Positions 48,909 through 59,526 of a stretch of DNA of 64,000 bases are shown here, piece after piece. The position numbers and the translations under genes were made by a program. This DNA is from Campylobacter sp. MIT 99-7217 (GTDB taxonomy: Bacteria; Campylobacterota; Campylobacteria; Campylobacterales; Campylobacteraceae): NCBI RefSeq assembly GCF_006864365.1, contig NZ_QHLJ01000006.1, positions 62,001 to 126,000 on the forward strand. The letters run 5' to 3'. Positions within the stretch are counted from its first letter, which is position 1, and every line of letters starts with the position of its first letter. A model generated the notes under the pieces. It was not told the DNA's origin and ran no database searches. It worked only from the letters and a program-made list of their open reading frames with translations.

Positions 48909-50237
48909 TTATTTAAATACTCTCTCAAAAATCGCATCAATATTTTTGGTATAATAAGCATAATCAAAGCAAGCTCTAATGTCCTCCTCGCCTAAATTCT
49001 TTTTCAAATCCTCATCATTTAAAAGTGCGAGCAAAAATAGGCTTTCTCCTTGTTCATTTATAGCCTTTTTACCCTCGCCCAAATCCTGCCAAACCTTCAT
49101 AGCATTGCGTTGAACGATCTTGTAAGCATCTTCGCGACTAATACCCTTTAAAGGAAGCTCCAAAAGCACACGCTGAGAAAAAACTAAACCCCCTGTGAGG
49201 TTAAGATTTTTTATCATATTTTCAGGATAAACAAGTAATTTTTCTATCAAATTTGTAAGACGCACAAGCATAAAATCGCTCGTTACAAAACTATCTGGCA
49301 AGATAAATCTTTCCACACTTGAATGGCTGATATCTCTTTCATGCCACAAAGCCACATTTTCCAAAGCTGGCGTTACAAAAGAGCGGATCATTCTGCAAAG
49401 TCCTGTTATGTTTTCGCTTAAAACAGGATTTCTTTTATGTGGCATGGCCGAGCTTCCTTTTTGTCCAGCCGAAAAATACTCCTCAGCCTCATAAACTTCG
49501 GTGCGTTGAAAATGCCTTATGAAAACGGCGATTTTCTCGCAGCTTGCAGCCATTACGCCAAGAGCTGAAATCACTTGTGCGTAGCGATCTCTTTGAATGA
49601 TTTGATTTGAAATAGGAGCAGCTTTTAAGCCCAAATCCTTGCAAATTTCTTCTTCAAGCTCAAGTGGAGTGTGGGCGAAATTTCCCATTGCACCGCTGAT
49701 TTTACCATAACTTATCACTTCCTTTGCATGCTCTAAAAGCTCTTTGGCATGTAAAAGCTCATCATACCAAATAGCCAAAACAAGCCCAAAGGTTATAGGC
49801 TCGCCATGAATTCCATGACTTCTGCCCACCATAAGGGTAAATTTATGCTCCAAAGCCCTTTTTTTGATAGCTTCGAGCAAATTTTGCAAATCTTGTAAGA
49901 TAAGCTCCAAACTTTCTTTAACCTGCAAGGCAACAGCTGTGTCAATGCAATCAGAGCTTGTCATACCATAATGCAAAAACCTGCTTTCCTCGCCTAAATT
50001 CTCACTCACGCTTGTTAAAAAGGCTATGACATCGTGCTTTGTTGTTTTTTCGATCTCATCGATCCTTGCGATGTCAAATTTGGCATTTTTTAAAATTTTA
50101 TTACAATCTTCCTTACTAATCAAACCTAGTTTATTCCATGCCTTAACAGCAGCTAGCTCTACCTTTAACCAAGCATTGTATTTTGCTTTTAAGTCCCATT
50201 TACTAGCCATTTCGTTTCTGCTGTATCGTTCGACCAT
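48909..50237 (-). CDS. purB: Adenylosuccinate lyase
   Basis: Acts twice in purine synthesis, releasing fumarate to give AICAR and AMP. 442 residues. Motifs: TKHDVIAFLTSVSENLG, HYGMTSSDCIDTA, GRSHGIHGEPITFG, and the signature GSSAMPHKRNP. Immediately upstream of nrdA on the same strand, 19 bases apart, so nucleotide synthesis genes are co-transcribed. The ATG has AAAAGGTTTTGAATTT upstream. Divergent from the pseudouridine synthase gene. Confidence 0.96.
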   Translation of the reverse strand: MVERYSRNEMASKWDLKAKYNAWLKVELAAVKAWNKLGLISKEDCNKILKNAKFDIARIDEIEKTTKHDVIAFLTSVSENLGEESRFLHYGMTSSDCIDTAVALQVKESLELILQDLQNLLEAIKKRALEHKFTLMVGRSHGIHGEPITFGLVLAIWYDELLHAKELLEHAKEVISYGKISGAMGNFAHTPLELEEEICKDLGLKAAPISNQIIQRDRYAQVISALGVMAASCEKIAVFIRHFQRTEVYEAEEYFSAGQKGSSAMPHKRNPVLSENITGLCRMIRSFVTPALENVALWHERDISHSSVERFILPDSFVTSDFMLVRLTNLIEKLLVYPENMIKNLNLTGGLVFSQRVLLELPLKGISREDAYKIVQRNAMKVWQDLGEGKKAINEQGESLFLLALLNDEDLKKNLGEEDIRACFDYAYYTKNIDAIFERVFK

Positions 50238-50317
50238 AAATTCAAAACCTTTTTTAGTTATAATTTTAAAAAAAGAATTGAGATTTTATCTAAAAATTTC
50301 TAAAACAAGAGTTAAAT

Positions 50318-51229
50318 TTGGCTTATAGAAAAATAAAATTGTCTCATATTGAAAATAATGGAAAAAAGGCTTTTCAAGTGCTTATGGAAAACTTAAAAAT
50401 TTCTATAAATGAGGCTCAAAAACTGATCGATAAAAAAAGGCTTTTTTGCGAGGGACAAATCGTTAGCAAAAAAAATGAAATTTTACAAGGTTTGGTTGAG
50501 CTTATCGTTTATGAAAATGAGCCAAAAGGCGTTGAAATAGTCTTTGAAAATGATGAATTTGCCGTGCTTGAAAAACCAAGTGGGGTTTTGAGCCACCCTA
50601 ATGGCAGGCATTGCAAATACAGCCTTTGTGATGAAATTTGGGCTTTGTGGGGGAAAAATGCTTGCATAGCACACAGGCTAGATAAAGAAACGAGTGGGCT
50701 TATTCTCGTTGCTAAAAATAAAAAAACTCAAATCATCTTAAAAGAAATGTTTGAAAAAAAGCAAATTCAAAAAGAATATCTAGCCCTTGCAAGTGGCAAG
50801 CTTCCTACTAAATTTGAGGTAGATCAAGCCCTTGAGCTTTCGAAAAATTACGATGATGTTAAAACAAGAATGCAAATTTGTAAGCAAGGTAAGGAAGCGA
50901 TCACGGAATTTGAGACTATAGAGTTTTGGCAAGATTTTAACGCAAGCTTGGTGCTTTGTAAGCCACTTACAGGAAGACAGCACCAAATTCGCTTGCATTT
51001 GTTTCATGTGGGACATAAAATTTTGGGCGATCCTTTGTATGGACTAACAAAAGAGCAAATAGAAAGCATTTTAGATGAAAAATTAAGTCCTTTAGAACGC
51101 ATAAAATTTACAGGAGCTTCAAGGCTTTGTTTGCATTCAAATCGTTTGAAATTTACATTTTTACAAAAAGAATTTGATTTTATCTCAAAGCATGATATGA
51201 AAGAGGAATTTTTAAAAAGTTTAATTTAA
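50318..51229 (+). CDS. Ribosomal large-subunit pseudouridine synthase, RluA/RluD family
   Basis: 303 residues from TTG 50318. N-terminal S4-like RNA-binding domain (about 25-75, ISINEAQKLIDKKRLFCEG), then the catalytic domain with GVLSHPNG, the catalytic Asp in IAHRLDKETSGLILVAKN, KEYLALASG, and GRQHQIRLHLFHVGHKILGD. Modifies uridines in 23S rRNA; the site is not assignable. The ribosome binding site is weak (AAGAG). No ATG near the start fits better. Confidence 0.92.
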   Translation: MAYRKIKLSHIENNGKKAFQVLMENLKISINEAQKLIDKKRLFCEGQIVSKKNEILQGLVELIVYENEPKGVEIVFENDEFAVLEKPSGVLSHPNGRHCKYSLCDEIWALWGKNACIAHRLDKETSGLILVAKNKKTQIILKEMFEKKQIQKEYLALASGKLPTKFEVDQALELSKNYDDVKTRMQICKQGKEAITEFETIEFWQDFNASLVLCKPLTGRQHQIRLHLFHVGHKILGDPLYGLTKEQIESILDEKLSPLERIKFTGASRLCLHSNRLKFTFLQKEFDFISKHDMKEEFLKSLI

Positions 51230-51405
51230 TTTTTATCTTCATATATTTAACTCAATTTAAATTTAAAATTTTTGTTAAAAATGTCAGAATAAAAGCCTAA
51301 TACATAGACTTATGAATTCTTTATTTTTTAATATATAAATTTTTAATTTTTGTGATTATTTTCCTTTTATAAAGGAATAAAATAGTAAAAATTTAAGAAA
51401 TACTC

Positions 51406-51435
51406 TTGACTTTTTTTCATGCTTTATTATACAAT
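51406..51435 (+). promoter_or_regulatory. Promoter of the S10-spc ribosomal operon
   Basis: TTGACT (-35) at 51406-51411, 16 bases, then TATACAAT (-10) from 51428. This is an unusually complete sigma-70 promoter for this organism, 54 bases before rpsJ, as expected for a highly expressed operon. Confidence 0.75.
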
Positions 51436-51449
51436 CACACTTTTTAAGT

Positions 51450-51465
51450 TTAGCCTTAGGGCTAA
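51450..51465 (+). promoter_or_regulatory. Leader hairpin of the S10 operon
   Basis: TTAGCC, loop TTAG, GGCTAA: a six-pair hairpin in the short leader between promoter and rpsJ. It may be a binding site for autogenous control by a ribosomal protein, or only stabilise the mRNA. Confidence 0.4.
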
Positions 51466-51488
51466 CGAGTTCTTTTAAAGGAAAATTT

Positions 51489-51800
51489 ATGGAAAGGATA
51501 AGACTTAAGCTTAAGGCTTATGATCACAGAGTTTTAGATAGAACAGTAGCAGCCATAGTAGCAGCTGTGAAAAGAACTGGTGCTGATATAAGAGGACCTG
51601 TTCCTATGCCAACGAAGATTAAAAGATACACAGTATTAAAATCTCCTCATATCAACAAGGATTCAAGAGAGCAATTTGAAATGAGGATACACGCAAGGAT
51701 GCTTGACATAGTCTCAGCCACTCCTGATACTGTTGATTCTTTAACCAAGCTTGATCTAGCTCCTGAGGTCAATGTAGAAGTAAGAGCTATGGGCAAATAA
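51489..51800 (+). CDS. rpsJ: 30S ribosomal protein S10
   Basis: 103 residues, first gene of the operon. [40 protein letters not shown] and the C-terminal [12 protein letters not shown]-like segment are typical. Small-subunit head protein, also the NusE antitermination factor. AAAGGAAAATTT precedes the ATG. Confidence 0.98.
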   Translation: MERIRLKLKAYDHRVLDRTVAAIVAAVKRTGADIRGPVPMPTKIKRYTVLKSPHINKDSREQFEMRIHARMLDIVSATPDTVDSLTKLDLAPEVNVEVRAMGK

Positions 51801-51810
51801 AGGAAAAAAG

Positions 51811-52386
51811 ATGGAATATTTAGTTGAAAAAATCGGCATGAGCAGAACGGTTTCTAATCCAAGCATAGCCGTAAGCTTGCTTAAATTAATCAGTGCTAAG
51901 GTCTGCGAAGTAAAAGAGGGCAAGGGCTTAATCTCTTATGCTAGGGGCAAGAAAAAAAATAAGGCTATCTTGGGTCAGCAAAAAAAATACAAGCTCTCGG
52001 CTGAATTTAACCGCTTTGCTAGCTTAGAGGTTAAAAACACAGAAGCAGGCGATTTAGACGAAAGCCCCTTAAAAGAAGCAAAGATTCTAAAGGTAAGCTT
52101 TAATTCTAAGGGTAGGGGCTATAGCGGGGTCATTAAAAGACACGGCTTTTCAGGAGGTCCTGCAAGTCATGGCTCAAGATTTCACAGAAGACATGGCTCT
52201 ATTGGAAATAGAGAGTGGCCAGGTAGGGTTCAGCCGGGTATGAAGATGGCAGGACATTATGGTAATGTTAAAATCACAGTTAAAAACGAGTTAATCTCCT
52301 TTGATGAGGAAAATAAGATCCTTGTTTTAAAGGGTGCTGTGCCAGGATATAATGGAAGCTTAGGTAAGATAAGGATAGTAAAATGA
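51811..52386 (+). CDS. rplC: 50S ribosomal protein L3
   Basis: 191 residues. [12 protein letters not shown] start, [20 protein letters not shown] and the [15 protein letters not shown] loop that reaches toward the peptidyl-transferase centre. AAAGGAAAAAAG precedes the ATG. Its stop overlaps the rplD start by four bases (ATGA). Confidence 0.98.
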   Translation: MEYLVEKIGMSRTVSNPSIAVSLLKLISAKVCEVKEGKGLISYARGKKKNKAILGQQKKYKLSAEFNRFASLEVKNTEAGDLDESPLKEAKILKVSFNSKGRGYSGVIKRHGFSGGPASHGSRFHRRHGSIGNREWPGRVQPGMKMAGHYGNVKITVKNELISFDEENKILVLKGAVPGYNGSLGKIRIVK

Positions 52387-52997
52387 AGGCCTTGATTTTA
52401 AATGAAAATTATGAAAAAACAAGTGAAAATTTAGCCCTACCAGAAGCTTATGCTAAGATAAATCCTCACAATCTTTATTTATATGCTAAGGCTTATTTGG
52501 CTAGCATTAGAGCCAATACAGCTCATACTAAAAATAGAAGCGAGGTTAGCGGTGGGGGCAAAAAGCCTTGGAGACAAAAGGGTCGTGGTGGAGCTAGAGC
52601 AGGTTCTACTAGGACTAATGTCTGGGTAGGAGGAGGCGTAGCCTTTGGTCCTAGGAATACTAAAAACTATTTTCAAAAGATCAACAAAAAGCAAAAAAGG
52701 CTAGCCCTTGAAAGAGCCTTGGCTGATAAGGCAGATAAGGGGGCTTTACTCGTGGTTGAAAATTTTGAAATCCCAAGTGGCAAGAGCAAAGATGCTGCAA
52801 GTATAATTAAAAAGCTTGGCTTTAAAGATATACTTATAGTAAAATCCTTGCTTGATGAAAAGAGCTTTTTAGCATGCAGGAATTTAGTAAATTGTTATTT
52901 GGTTGATATAAGCGAGGTCAATGCTTACTTACTTGCTGTATATAATGCAGTGCTTATAGAAAAAAGTGCTTTTAAAAATTTAATAAAAGAGGCTTAA
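52383..52997 (+). CDS. rplD: 50S ribosomal protein L4
   Basis: 204 residues. The extended loop that lines the exit tunnel is seen in [20 protein letters not shown] and the following [20 protein letters not shown]4 represses the S10 operon in enterobacteria; whether it does so here is unknown. Coupled to rplC; one base separates it from rplW. Confidence 0.98.
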   Translation: MKALILNENYEKTSENLALPEAYAKINPHNLYLYAKAYLASIRANTAHTKNRSEVSGGGKKPWRQKGRGGARAGSTRTNVWVGGGVAFGPRNTKNYFQKINKKQKRLALERALADKADKGALLVVENFEIPSGKSKDAASIIKKLGFKDILIVKSLLDEKSFLACRNLVNCYLVDISEVNAYLLAVYNAVLIEKSAFKNLIKEA

Positions 52998-52998
52998 G

Positions 52999-53280
52999 AT
53001 GGCAGATTTAACAGATATAAAAAGCATACTTTACACGGAAAAAAGCTTAAATTTACAAGAAAAAAATGTGGTTGTCATTCAAACTTCCACAAGGCTTGGC
53101 AAAAATGGGCTAAAAAGCTTGTTAAAAGAGTATTTTGGCATTTCTCCTTTAAAGATCAACTCAGTTAGAATGAGTGGCAAAGTAAAAAGATTTAGAGGAA
53201 AAATAGGCTCAAGGGCTGATTATAAGAAATTTTATGTCAAGCTACCTGAGGGCACAAGCTTAGAAAGCGTAGGAGCATAA
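52999..53280 (+). CDS. rplW: 50S ribosomal protein L23
   Basis: 93 residues. [20 protein letters not shown], then [20 protein letters not shown] and [12 protein letters not shown]. It lies at the tunnel exit and docks trigger factor and SRP; the trigger factor itself is encoded at 24007. Confidence 0.97.
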   Translation: MADLTDIKSILYTEKSLNLQEKNVVVIQTSTRLGKNGLKSLLKEYFGISPLKINSVRMSGKVKRFRGKIGSRADYKKFYVKLPEGTSLESVGA

Positions 53281-53281
53281 G

Positions 53282-54112
53282 ATGGCAATTAAAACTTATA
53301 AGGCATACACACCAAGTAGAAGATATATGAGTGGGCTAAGTAGTGAGGATATCACTGCAAAGCCAAGCGTAAGAAGCTTACTTAAAAAGCTTCCCTCTCA
53401 CGCAGGACGCAATAGCTACGGACGCATAACCTCACGCCATAAGCAAGGCGGGGCGAAAAAACTTTACCGCATTATTGATTTTAAAAGGCGTAAATTTGGC
53501 ATAGAAGGCAGGGTCGAAGCAATAGAATATGATCCTTATAGAAATTGCCGCATAGCCTTGATTGCTTATAAGGACGGAGAAAAAAGATACATACTTCAGC
53601 CAAAGGGTTTAAAGCTAGGTGACATAGTTTGTGCAGCTGAAAGCGGTCTTGATATAAAGCCAGCTAATGCGATGAAGCTTAAAAATATCCCTGTTGGAAC
53701 CATAGTTCATAATGTTGAGCTAAAGCCGGGCAAGGGCGGACAAATGATTCGTTCAGCAGGAGCTTATGCCCAGCTTATGGGAAAAGAAGAAAAATATGTT
53801 ATCTTAAGACTTGCAAGTGGGGAGATGAGGCAAATTTTAGCTGAGTGCATGGCTAGTATTGGCGAGGTTGGAAATGAGGAGTATTCAAATATCACTATAG
53901 GAAAGGCTGGACGCAACCGCCACAGAGGAATTCGCCCTCAAACAAGAGGTTCTGCTATGAACCCTGTTGATCACCCTCATGGTGGTGGAGAGGGTAAGAA
54001 AAACTCAGGTCGCCATCCTGTAACTCCTTGGGGCAAACCAACCAAGGGTGCAAAAACACGCCGCAAAAAGGCAAGCGATAAGCTTATAATTTCAAGAAGA
54101 AAAGGAAAATAA
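53282..54112 (+). CDS. rplB: 50S ribosomal protein L2
   Basis: 276 residues. [18 protein letters not shown] start, [19 protein letters not shown], and the C-terminal [20 protein letters not shown] loop at the peptidyl-transferase centre. Bridges the subunits and is essential for assembly. One base separates it from rplW and from rpsS. Confidence 0.99.
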   Translation: MAIKTYKAYTPSRRYMSGLSSEDITAKPSVRSLLKKLPSHAGRNSYGRITSRHKQGGAKKLYRIIDFKRRKFGIEGRVEAIEYDPYRNCRIALIAYKDGEKRYILQPKGLKLGDIVCAAESGLDIKPANAMKLKNIPVGTIVHNVELKPGKGGQMIRSAGAYAQLMGKEEKYVILRLASGEMRQILAECMASIGEVGNEEYSNITIGKAGRNRHRGIRPQTRGSAMNPVDHPHGGGEGKKNSGRHPVTPWGKPTKGAKTRRKKASDKLIISRRKGK

Positions 54113-54113
54113 A

Positions 54114-54395
54114 ATGGCTAGATCATTAAAAAAAGGTCCCTTTGTCGATGATCATGTGATGAAAAAGGTTCTAGCAGCCAAAAAGGCAAATGATAATAAG
54201 CCTATAAAGACTTGGTCAAGAAGAAGCACCATAATCCCTGATATGATAGGGCTTACCTTTAATGTACACAATGGAAAAAGCTTTATCCCTGTATATATCA
54301 CTGAAAATCACATAGGCTATAAATTAGGAGAATTTGCTCCAACTCGCACTTTTAAGGGCCACAAAGGCTCAGTGCAAAAGAAAATTGGTAAGTAA
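54114..54395 (+). CDS. rpsS: 30S ribosomal protein S19
   Basis: 93 residues. [38 protein letters not shown] and [16 protein letters not shown]. Head protein near the decoding site, partner of S13. Confidence 0.99.
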   Translation: MARSLKKGPFVDDHVMKKVLAAKKANDNKPIKTWSRRSTIIPDMIGLTFNVHNGKSFIPVYITENHIGYKLGEFAPTRTFKGHKGSVQKKIGK

Positions 54396-54406
54396 GGAGG
54401 GGTAAA

Positions 54407-54820
54407 ATGAGTAAGGCATTGATAAAACACATTAGACTATCTCCTACTAAGGCAAGATTAATAGCAAGGCAGGTGCAAGGAATGAATGCTGAGCTTGCAA
54501 TGGCAAGTTTAAGCTTTATGCCAAATAAGGGTGCAAAATACATAGCAAATGCAATTTCTAGTGCGGTAGCAAATGGGGGCTTTGAAGCAAATGAGGTCAT
54601 TGTTAGTTCTTGCCGTGTTGATGCTGGCTCTGTTTTAAAAAGATTTAGACCTCGTGCAAGAGGAAGTGCAAGTAGGATTAGAAAACCAACAGCTCATATC
54701 TTAGTAGAAGTAAGTAAAAACGAGGCTAAGGCTGAGACAAAAGTAGCAACTAAAGCACCAAAAAAAGCTTTGGCTAAAAAAACAGCCACTAAAGAAGCTA
54801 AAGCGAAAAAGGAAGAATAA
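54407..54820 (+). CDS. rplV: 50S ribosomal protein L22
   Basis: 137 residues. IRLSPTKARLIARQVQGMN and the tunnel hairpin RFRPRARGSASRIRKPTAHI. The C-terminus is extended by a Lys/Ala-rich tail (KAPKKALAKKTATKEAKAKK) beyond the core of about 110 residues. AAGGAGGGGTAAA precedes the ATG. Confidence 0.98.
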   Translation: MSKALIKHIRLSPTKARLIARQVQGMNAELAMASLSFMPNKGAKYIANAISSAVANGGFEANEVIVSSCRVDAGSVLKRFRPRARGSASRIRKPTAHILVEVSKNEAKAETKVATKAPKKALAKKTATKEAKAKKEE

Positions 54821-55519
54821 ATGGGACAAAAGGTAAATCCAATAGGCTTAAGGCTAGGAATAAATAGAAATTGGGAGTCAAGATGGTTTCCTACTAAGGC
54901 AAATTTGGTTGAAAATATTGGCGAAGACTATAAGATACGCGCTCTTTTGAAAAGAAAGCTTTATTATGCAGGTATTTCTCAAATTCTTATAGAAAGAACA
55001 GCAAAGAAGCTTCGTGTAACTGTTGTTGCTGCAAGACCGGGGATCATCATCGGTAAAAAAGGAAGCGATGTTGATGTGCTAAGAAAAGAGTTGCAAGATC
55101 TTATCGGTAAAGATGTGGGTATAAATATCAAAGAAGAACGAAAAGCAGGAGCTTCAGCTCAGCTTGCAGCTGAAAGTGTAGCTACTCAATTAGAGCGAAG
55201 AATAGCTTTTAGAAGAGCCATGAAAAAAGTGATTCAAGCTGCTCAAAAAGCCGGTGCTAAGGGTATAAAAGTTTGTGTTTCAGGTCGTTTAGGTGGGGCT
55301 GAAATGGCTAGGACTGAGTGGTATTTAGAAGGTCGTGTGCCTTTGCATACTCTAAGAGCTAAGATTGATTATGGCTTTGCTGAAGCAAGAACAACTTATG
55401 GAAATATAGGCGTTAAGGTTTGGATCTTCAAAGGAGAAATCTTGCAAAAGGGTGTTCAAGCTGAAAAAAGTGAAGAAGTAGCCGAGAAAAAGCCAAGACG
55501 CACGAGAAGGAGTAAATAA
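54821..55519 (+). CDS. rpsC: 30S ribosomal protein S3
   Basis: 232 residues. [20 protein letters not shown], the KH domain [20 protein letters not shown], and [20 protein letters not shown]. Forms part of the mRNA entry helicase site. Basic C-terminal tail [10 protein letters not shown]. Starts directly after the rplV stop and overlaps rplP by one base. Confidence 0.99.
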   Translation: MGQKVNPIGLRLGINRNWESRWFPTKANLVENIGEDYKIRALLKRKLYYAGISQILIERTAKKLRVTVVAARPGIIIGKKGSDVDVLRKELQDLIGKDVGINIKEERKAGASAQLAAESVATQLERRIAFRRAMKKVIQAAQKAGAKGIKVCVSGRLGGAEMARTEWYLEGRVPLHTLRAKIDYGFAEARTTYGNIGVKVWIFKGEILQKGVQAEKSEEVAEKKPRRTRRSK

Positions 55520-55944
55520 TGTTACTACCAAAAAGAACAAAATATAAAAAAATGATGAAGGGGCGCAACAGAGGTTATGCTTGCAGAGGGACAGAATTTA
55601 CCTTTGGGGATTTTGCATTAAAGGCAACTGAAGCAGGGCGTATAAATTCAAGGCAAATTGAAGCAGCTCGTATAGCCCTAACTCGCTTTGTGAAAAGACA
55701 GGGTAAGACTTGGATAAGGGTCTTTCCTGATAAACCACTTACTAAAAAACCTTTACAAGTGCGTATGGGTAAGGGTAAAGCCGGTGTTGAGGAATGGGTT
55801 ATGAATATAAAGCCAGGTCGCATCATCTATGAAATGGCTGGAGTAAGTGAGGAAATGGCAAGAGAAGCTTTAACTTTGGCTATGCACAAGCTTCCTTTTA
55901 AGACTAAATTTATTACAAGAGAGAGTCAAAATGAAATATACTGA
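55519..55944 (+). CDS. rplP: 50S ribosomal protein L16
   Basis: 141 residues. [38 protein letters not shown], and [19 protein letters not shown]. Organises the A-site tRNA. Overlaps rpmC by 14 bases. Confidence 0.99.
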   Translation: MLLPKRTKYKKMMKGRNRGYACRGTEFTFGDFALKATEAGRINSRQIEAARIALTRFVKRQGKTWIRVFPDKPLTKKPLQVRMGKGKAGVEEWVMNIKPGRIIYEMAGVSEEMAREALTLAMHKLPFKTKFITRESQNEIY

Positions 55945-56131
55945 GATTAAAGACAAAAATGAAGGTGAGCTTAAAAGTATGCTAAAAGAACAAAAGTTGC
56001 TTTTATTTCGTAAGAAGCAAGAGCTAAAAACTATGCAGCTTACAAATCCTAAAGAAGTTGGTCAAATTCGCAAAGATATTGCAAGGATTAATACAGCTCT
56101 TAGCACTTTAAGGATAAGCAATGGCATTTAA
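55931..56131 (+). CDS. rpmC: 50S ribosomal protein L29
   Basis: 66 residues, two helices. [20 protein letters not shown] and [20 protein letters not shown]. Lies next to L23 at the tunnel exit. Starts inside rplP (AGAGAGTCAAA upstream) and overlaps rpsQ by 11 bases. Confidence 0.97.
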   Translation: MKYTEIKDKNEGELKSMLKEQKLLLFRKKQELKTMQLTNPKEVGQIRKDIARINTALSTLRISNGI

Positions 56132-56372
56132 AAGAGAAATTCAAGGTATTGTTGTACAAAAAAGTGGAGATAAGACTATTAGCATTTTAGTCGAAAGAAA
56201 AGTTGTGCATCCAAGATATAGAAAGATAGTTAAAAGATTTAAAAAATATCTTGTTCATGATGAAAAAAATGAGGTTAAAATAGGAGATACTATCGTTGCA
56301 TTAGAATGCAGACCTCTTTCAAAAAGGAAGGCTTTTCGTCTTAAAAGCATAGTTTTAAGAGGAGTTGAGTAA
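56121..56372 (+). CDS. rpsQ: 30S ribosomal protein S17
   Basis: 83 residues. [20 protein letters not shown] and [19 protein letters not shown], then [22 protein letters not shown]-fold early-assembly protein. Overlaps the next start by one base (TAATG). Confidence 0.98.
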   Translation: MAFKREIQGIVVQKSGDKTISILVERKVVHPRYRKIVKRFKKYLVHDEKNEVKIGDTIVALECRPLSKRKAFRLKSIVLRGVE

Positions 56373-56740
56373 TGATACAAAGTTTTACAAGATTAGCCGT
56401 AGCTGATAATAGTGGAGCTAAAGAGCTTATGTGTATTAAGGTTTTAGGTGGCTCAAAAAGGAGATACGCCACTCTTGGAGATGTCATAGTAGCTTCTGTT
56501 AAAAAGGCTTTACCAAATGGTAAGGTTAAAAAGGGACAGGTGGTTAAGGCTGTGATCGTTCGTACTAAAAAAGAAGTGCATAGAGATAACGGCTCTTTAA
56601 TCCGCTTTGATGAAAATGCAGCTGTGATTTTGGATAATAAAAGAGAGCCTATTGGAACGCGTATCTTTGGACCTGTTGGAAGAGAAGTTAGATATGCAAA
56701 TTTCATGAAAATAGTCTCACTTGCACCGGAGGTTTTATAA
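56372..56740 (+). CDS. rplN: 50S ribosomal protein L14
   Basis: 122 residues. [40 protein letters not shown] and [13 protein letters not shown]. Subunit-interface protein; binding site of the RsfS silencing factor in general. First gene of the usual spc part, with no break from the S10 part here. Confidence 0.99.
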   Translation: MIQSFTRLAVADNSGAKELMCIKVLGGSKRRYATLGDVIVASVKKALPNGKVKKGQVVKAVIVRTKKEVHRDNGSLIRFDENAAVILDNKREPIGTRIFGPVGREVRYANFMKIVSLAPEVL

Positions 56741-56967
56741 TGAAATTTAAGGTAAAAAAGGGCGATATGGTAAAGATAATCGCAGGAGATGATAAGGGTA
56801 AAACCGGTAAAATTTTAGCTGTATATCCTAAAAAAAGACAAGTTGTTGTTGAGGGTTGCAAGATAGCTAAAAAAGCCGTTAAGCCAAGTGATAAGATTCC
56901 AAATGGTGGTTTTGTTAATAAAGAAATGCCTATGGATATTTCAAATGTAGCTAAGCTAGGAGAATAG
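56740..56967 (+). CDS. rplX: 50S ribosomal protein L24
   Basis: 75 residues. [20 protein letters not shown] (KOW motif) and [18 protein letters not shown]. Initiator of large-subunit assembly. The start overlaps the rplN stop by one base. Confidence 0.98.
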   Translation: MKFKVKKGDMVKIIAGDDKGKTGKILAVYPKKRQVVVEGCKIAKKAVKPSDKIPNGGFVNKEMPMDISNVAKLGE

Positions 56968-56970
56968 TTT

Positions 56971-57525
56971 ATGAATAGACTTAAAGAAAAGTATGCTCAA
57001 AGCATTAAACCTGCTTTGGTTAAAGAATTCGATATAAAAAATCCTATGCTAGTGCCAGCTCTTGAAAAAATCGTTATCAGCGTGGGAGCAGGAGAGCTTG
57101 CAAAAGATCAAAAAGTTTTACAAAATGTTGCTGATACTATCTCTTTGATCGCAGGTCAAAAGGCTGTGATCACAAAGGCTAAAAAATCGGTGGCAAGCTT
57201 CAAGGTTAGAGAGGGTTTTCCTGTAGGCGTTATGGTTACTTTGAGAAAGGAAAATATGTTTGCTTTTTTAGATAAATTGATTTCTATCGCTCTTCCAAGA
57301 GTAAAAGACTTTAGGGGTTTGAGTAGAGATGGTTTTGATGGAAGAGGGAATTATAATTTTGGGCTTGATGAGCAGTTGATGTTCCCAGAGGTAGAATATG
57401 ATAAAATTTTACGCACACATGGTATGAATATTTCTATAGTTACAAGTGCGCAAAATGATAAAGAAGCCTTTAAATTGCTTGAGTTTTTAGGCTTACCATT
57501 TGCAAAAGGAAGACAAAATGGCTAA
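56971..57525 (+). CDS. rplE: 50S ribosomal protein L5
   Basis: 184 residues. [40 protein letters not shown] and [20 protein letters not shown]. Binds 5S rRNA. Its end overlaps rpsN by eight bases. Confidence 0.99.
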   Translation: MNRLKEKYAQSIKPALVKEFDIKNPMLVPALEKIVISVGAGELAKDQKVLQNVADTISLIAGQKAVITKAKKSVASFKVREGFPVGVMVTLRKENMFAFLDKLISIALPRVKDFRGLSRDGFDGRGNYNFGLDEQLMFPEVEYDKILRTHGMNISIVTSAQNDKEAFKLLEFLGLPFAKGRQNG

Positions 57526-57703
57526 AAAGTCGATGATAGCAAAGGCAGCAAGAAAACCTAAATTTAAGGTTAGAGGCTATACTAGATGTCAAATTTGCGG
57601 TCGTCCGCATTCAGTTTATAGAGATTTTGGGATTTGTAGAGTTTGCCTTAGAAAAATGGCAAATGAAGGCTTGATACCGGGTCTTAAGAAAGCTAGTTGG
57701 TAG
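57518..57703 (+). CDS. rpsN: 30S ribosomal protein S14 (type Z, zinc-binding)
   Basis: 61 residues from ATG 57518 (AAAAGGAAGACAAA upstream; the frame opens earlier inside rplE). Short form with four zinc cysteines in CQICGRP and [12 protein letters not shown], so it needs zinc, unlike the long zinc-free S14 of E. coli. Confidence 0.98.
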   Translation: MAKKSMIAKAARKPKFKVRGYTRCQICGRPHSVYRDFGICRVCLRKMANEGLIPGLKKASW

Positions 57704-57711
57704 GAGAAAAG

Positions 57712-58107
57712 ATGATTAACGATATTATTTCAGATTCGCTTACTCGTATAAGAAATGCAGGAATGAGAAGGCTAGAAAATACTAAGCTTTTGCACTCAAA
57801 GGTTGTTGAAGCTCTTGTAAAAATCTTTCAAGACAAAGGCTATATAGAAAGCTTTGATGTTATGGAAGAAAATAAAAAGAAATTTATCAATGTTGTTTTA
57901 AAATACGATGAAAGAGGACTTAGTGCTATTAGTGAGCTTAAACGCATTTCTAAGCCGGGTCGTCGTGTTTATAAAGGAAAAGATGAGATAAAGAGCTTTA
58001 AAAATGGATATGGAACCATAGTAGTAAGCACAAGTAAGGGCGTTTTGCCAAATGATGAAGCTTATAAAATGGGAGTTGGCGGCGAAATTTTATGCACCAT
58101 TTGGTGA
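57712..58107 (+). CDS. rpsH: 30S ribosomal protein S8
   Basis: 131 residues from ATG 57712 (TAGGAGAAAAG upstream). [40 protein letters not shown] and the C-terminal [21 protein letters not shown]8 is the usual spc repressor in enterobacteria. A 59-base gap before rplF is the widest in the operon. Confidence 0.99.
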   Translation: MINDIISDSLTRIRNAGMRRLENTKLLHSKVVEALVKIFQDKGYIESFDVMEENKKKFINVVLKYDERGLSAISELKRISKPGRRVYKGKDEIKSFKNGYGTIVVSTSKGVLPNDEAYKMGVGGEILCTIW

Positions 58108-58166
58108 AAATTTCTAAATTTTTACGGCATTTGACTTAGGTCTTAGACAAGTAAAAGGAAAAAAAT

Positions 58167-58703
58167 ATGTCTCGTATAGGAAAACAACCCATAGCTATTC
58201 CAAATGGCGTGGAGGTAAAACTTGAGGGTAATATCCTTAAGTTTAAAAAAGGAAATTTAAGCAAAGAGCTTGATACAAAAGCAAATGTAAAGGTTGAGCT
58301 TAAAGATAATCAAATCATTTTTGCCCCAAAAGCAGATGATAGACAAAGTAGAGCTTACTGGGGAACTTATAGAGCCTTGGCAAATAATGTAGTCATAGGC
58401 TTAACTGAAGGTTTTTCTAAAACTTTAGAAATCAATGGTGTAGGTTATAAAGCCGCGATGAAAGGCAAAGTTTTAGAGCTTTCTTTAGGTTTTTCTCACC
58501 CTATTAACTTTGAAATTCCTGAGGGTATTGAAATCAGCGTTGATAAAAACAATGTCATCATCAAAGGAAGTGATAAACAAGTTGTAGGTCAAGTTGCTGC
58601 TCAAATTAGAGAATTCAGACCACCAGAGCCTTATAAGGGCAAGGGTGTTAAATACTCTGATGAACGCATTATCCGCAAAGCCGGTAAAACATCTAAGAAG
58701 TAA
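58167..58703 (+). CDS. rplF: 50S ribosomal protein L6
   Basis: 178 residues. [40 protein letters not shown] and the C-terminal [17 protein letters not shown]. Near the factor-binding site. AAAAGGAAAAAAAT precedes the ATG. Confidence 0.99.
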   Translation: MSRIGKQPIAIPNGVEVKLEGNILKFKKGNLSKELDTKANVKVELKDNQIIFAPKADDRQSRAYWGTYRALANNVVIGLTEGFSKTLEINGVGYKAAMKGKVLELSLGFSHPINFEIPEGIEISVDKNNVIIKGSDKQVVGQVAAQIREFRPPEPYKGKGVKYSDERIIRKAGKTSKK

Positions 58704-58712
58704 GGATAGGCA

Positions 58713-59069
58713 ATGAGAGCAAATGTATTAAAAAGAAAACTAAATCTTAGAATCAAAAGAAAAAAAAGAATCAGAGCAAAAATTTCAGGCACTCAGGCTT
58801 TGCCAAGAATTTCTGTATTTAAATCAACAAGAACCCTTTATATACAAGCCATAGACGATGTTAAGGCTGTTACTTTGGCAAGTATTGACGGCAAAAAGCT
58901 TGGAGTAAAAGCAAACAAAGAGGGAGCTAAAAAAATCGCTACTGAATTTGCTTCAATACTCAAATCCCAAAAAATCGAAGAGGGCGTTTTTGATAGAAAT
59001 GGCTATTTGTATCACGGCGTTATCGCTGAACTTGCAAATGCCCTAAGAGAAAACGGCATAAAGCTATAA
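58713..59069 (+). CDS. rplR: 50S ribosomal protein L18
   Basis: 118 residues. Basic N-terminus [39 protein letters not shown] and [20 protein letters not shown]. Partner of L5 in 5S rRNA binding. Confidence 0.98.
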   Translation: MRANVLKRKLNLRIKRKKRIRAKISGTQALPRISVFKSTRTLYIQAIDDVKAVTLASIDGKKLGVKANKEGAKKIATEFASILKSQKIEEGVFDRNGYLYHGVIAELANALRENGIKL

Positions 59070-59079
59070 AGGAAGATAA

Positions 59080-59523
59080 ATGCTAAAATACAACAAAGAA
59101 GAATTTGAAGAAGTTATCGTTGATATAGGTAGGGTTACTAAGGTTGTTAAGGGTGGTCGTCGCTTTCGTTTTACAGCCCTTGTGGTTATAGGAAACAAAA
59201 AAGGTCTTGTTGGCGTAGGCTATGGAAAGGCAAAGGAAGTTCCAGATGCTATCCGTAAGGCTGTTGAAGATGGCTTTAAAAATCTCGTTGAGGTCAAAAC
59301 CAAAGGTTCAACCATAGCTCACGATGTTGAAGTTAAATACAATGCAAGCCGTATTTTATTAAAGCCAGCAAGCGAGGGAACAGGCGTTATCGCAGGCGGT
59401 TCAGCTCGTCCTATCATGGAACTTGCAGGTATAAAAGATATCTTAACTAAGTCCCTAGGCTCAAATAATTCAGCCAATGTTGTGCGTGCCACGATCAAGG
59501 CTCTTTCTATGTTAAAAGGATAA
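59080..59523 (+). CDS. rpsE: 30S ribosomal protein S5
   Basis: 147 residues. [20 protein letters not shown] (double-stranded RNA-binding part), [20 protein letters not shown] and [19 protein letters not shown]. Decoding accuracy and mRNA entry. The next gene is rplO: rpmD (L30) is absent from the usual place. Confidence 0.99.
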   Translation: MLKYNKEEFEEVIVDIGRVTKVVKGGRRFRFTALVVIGNKKGLVGVGYGKAKEVPDAIRKAVEDGFKNLVEVKTKGSTIAHDVEVKYNASRILLKPASEGTGVIAGGSARPIMELAGIKDILTKSLGSNNSANVVRATIKALSMLKG

Positions 59524-59526
59524 AAG

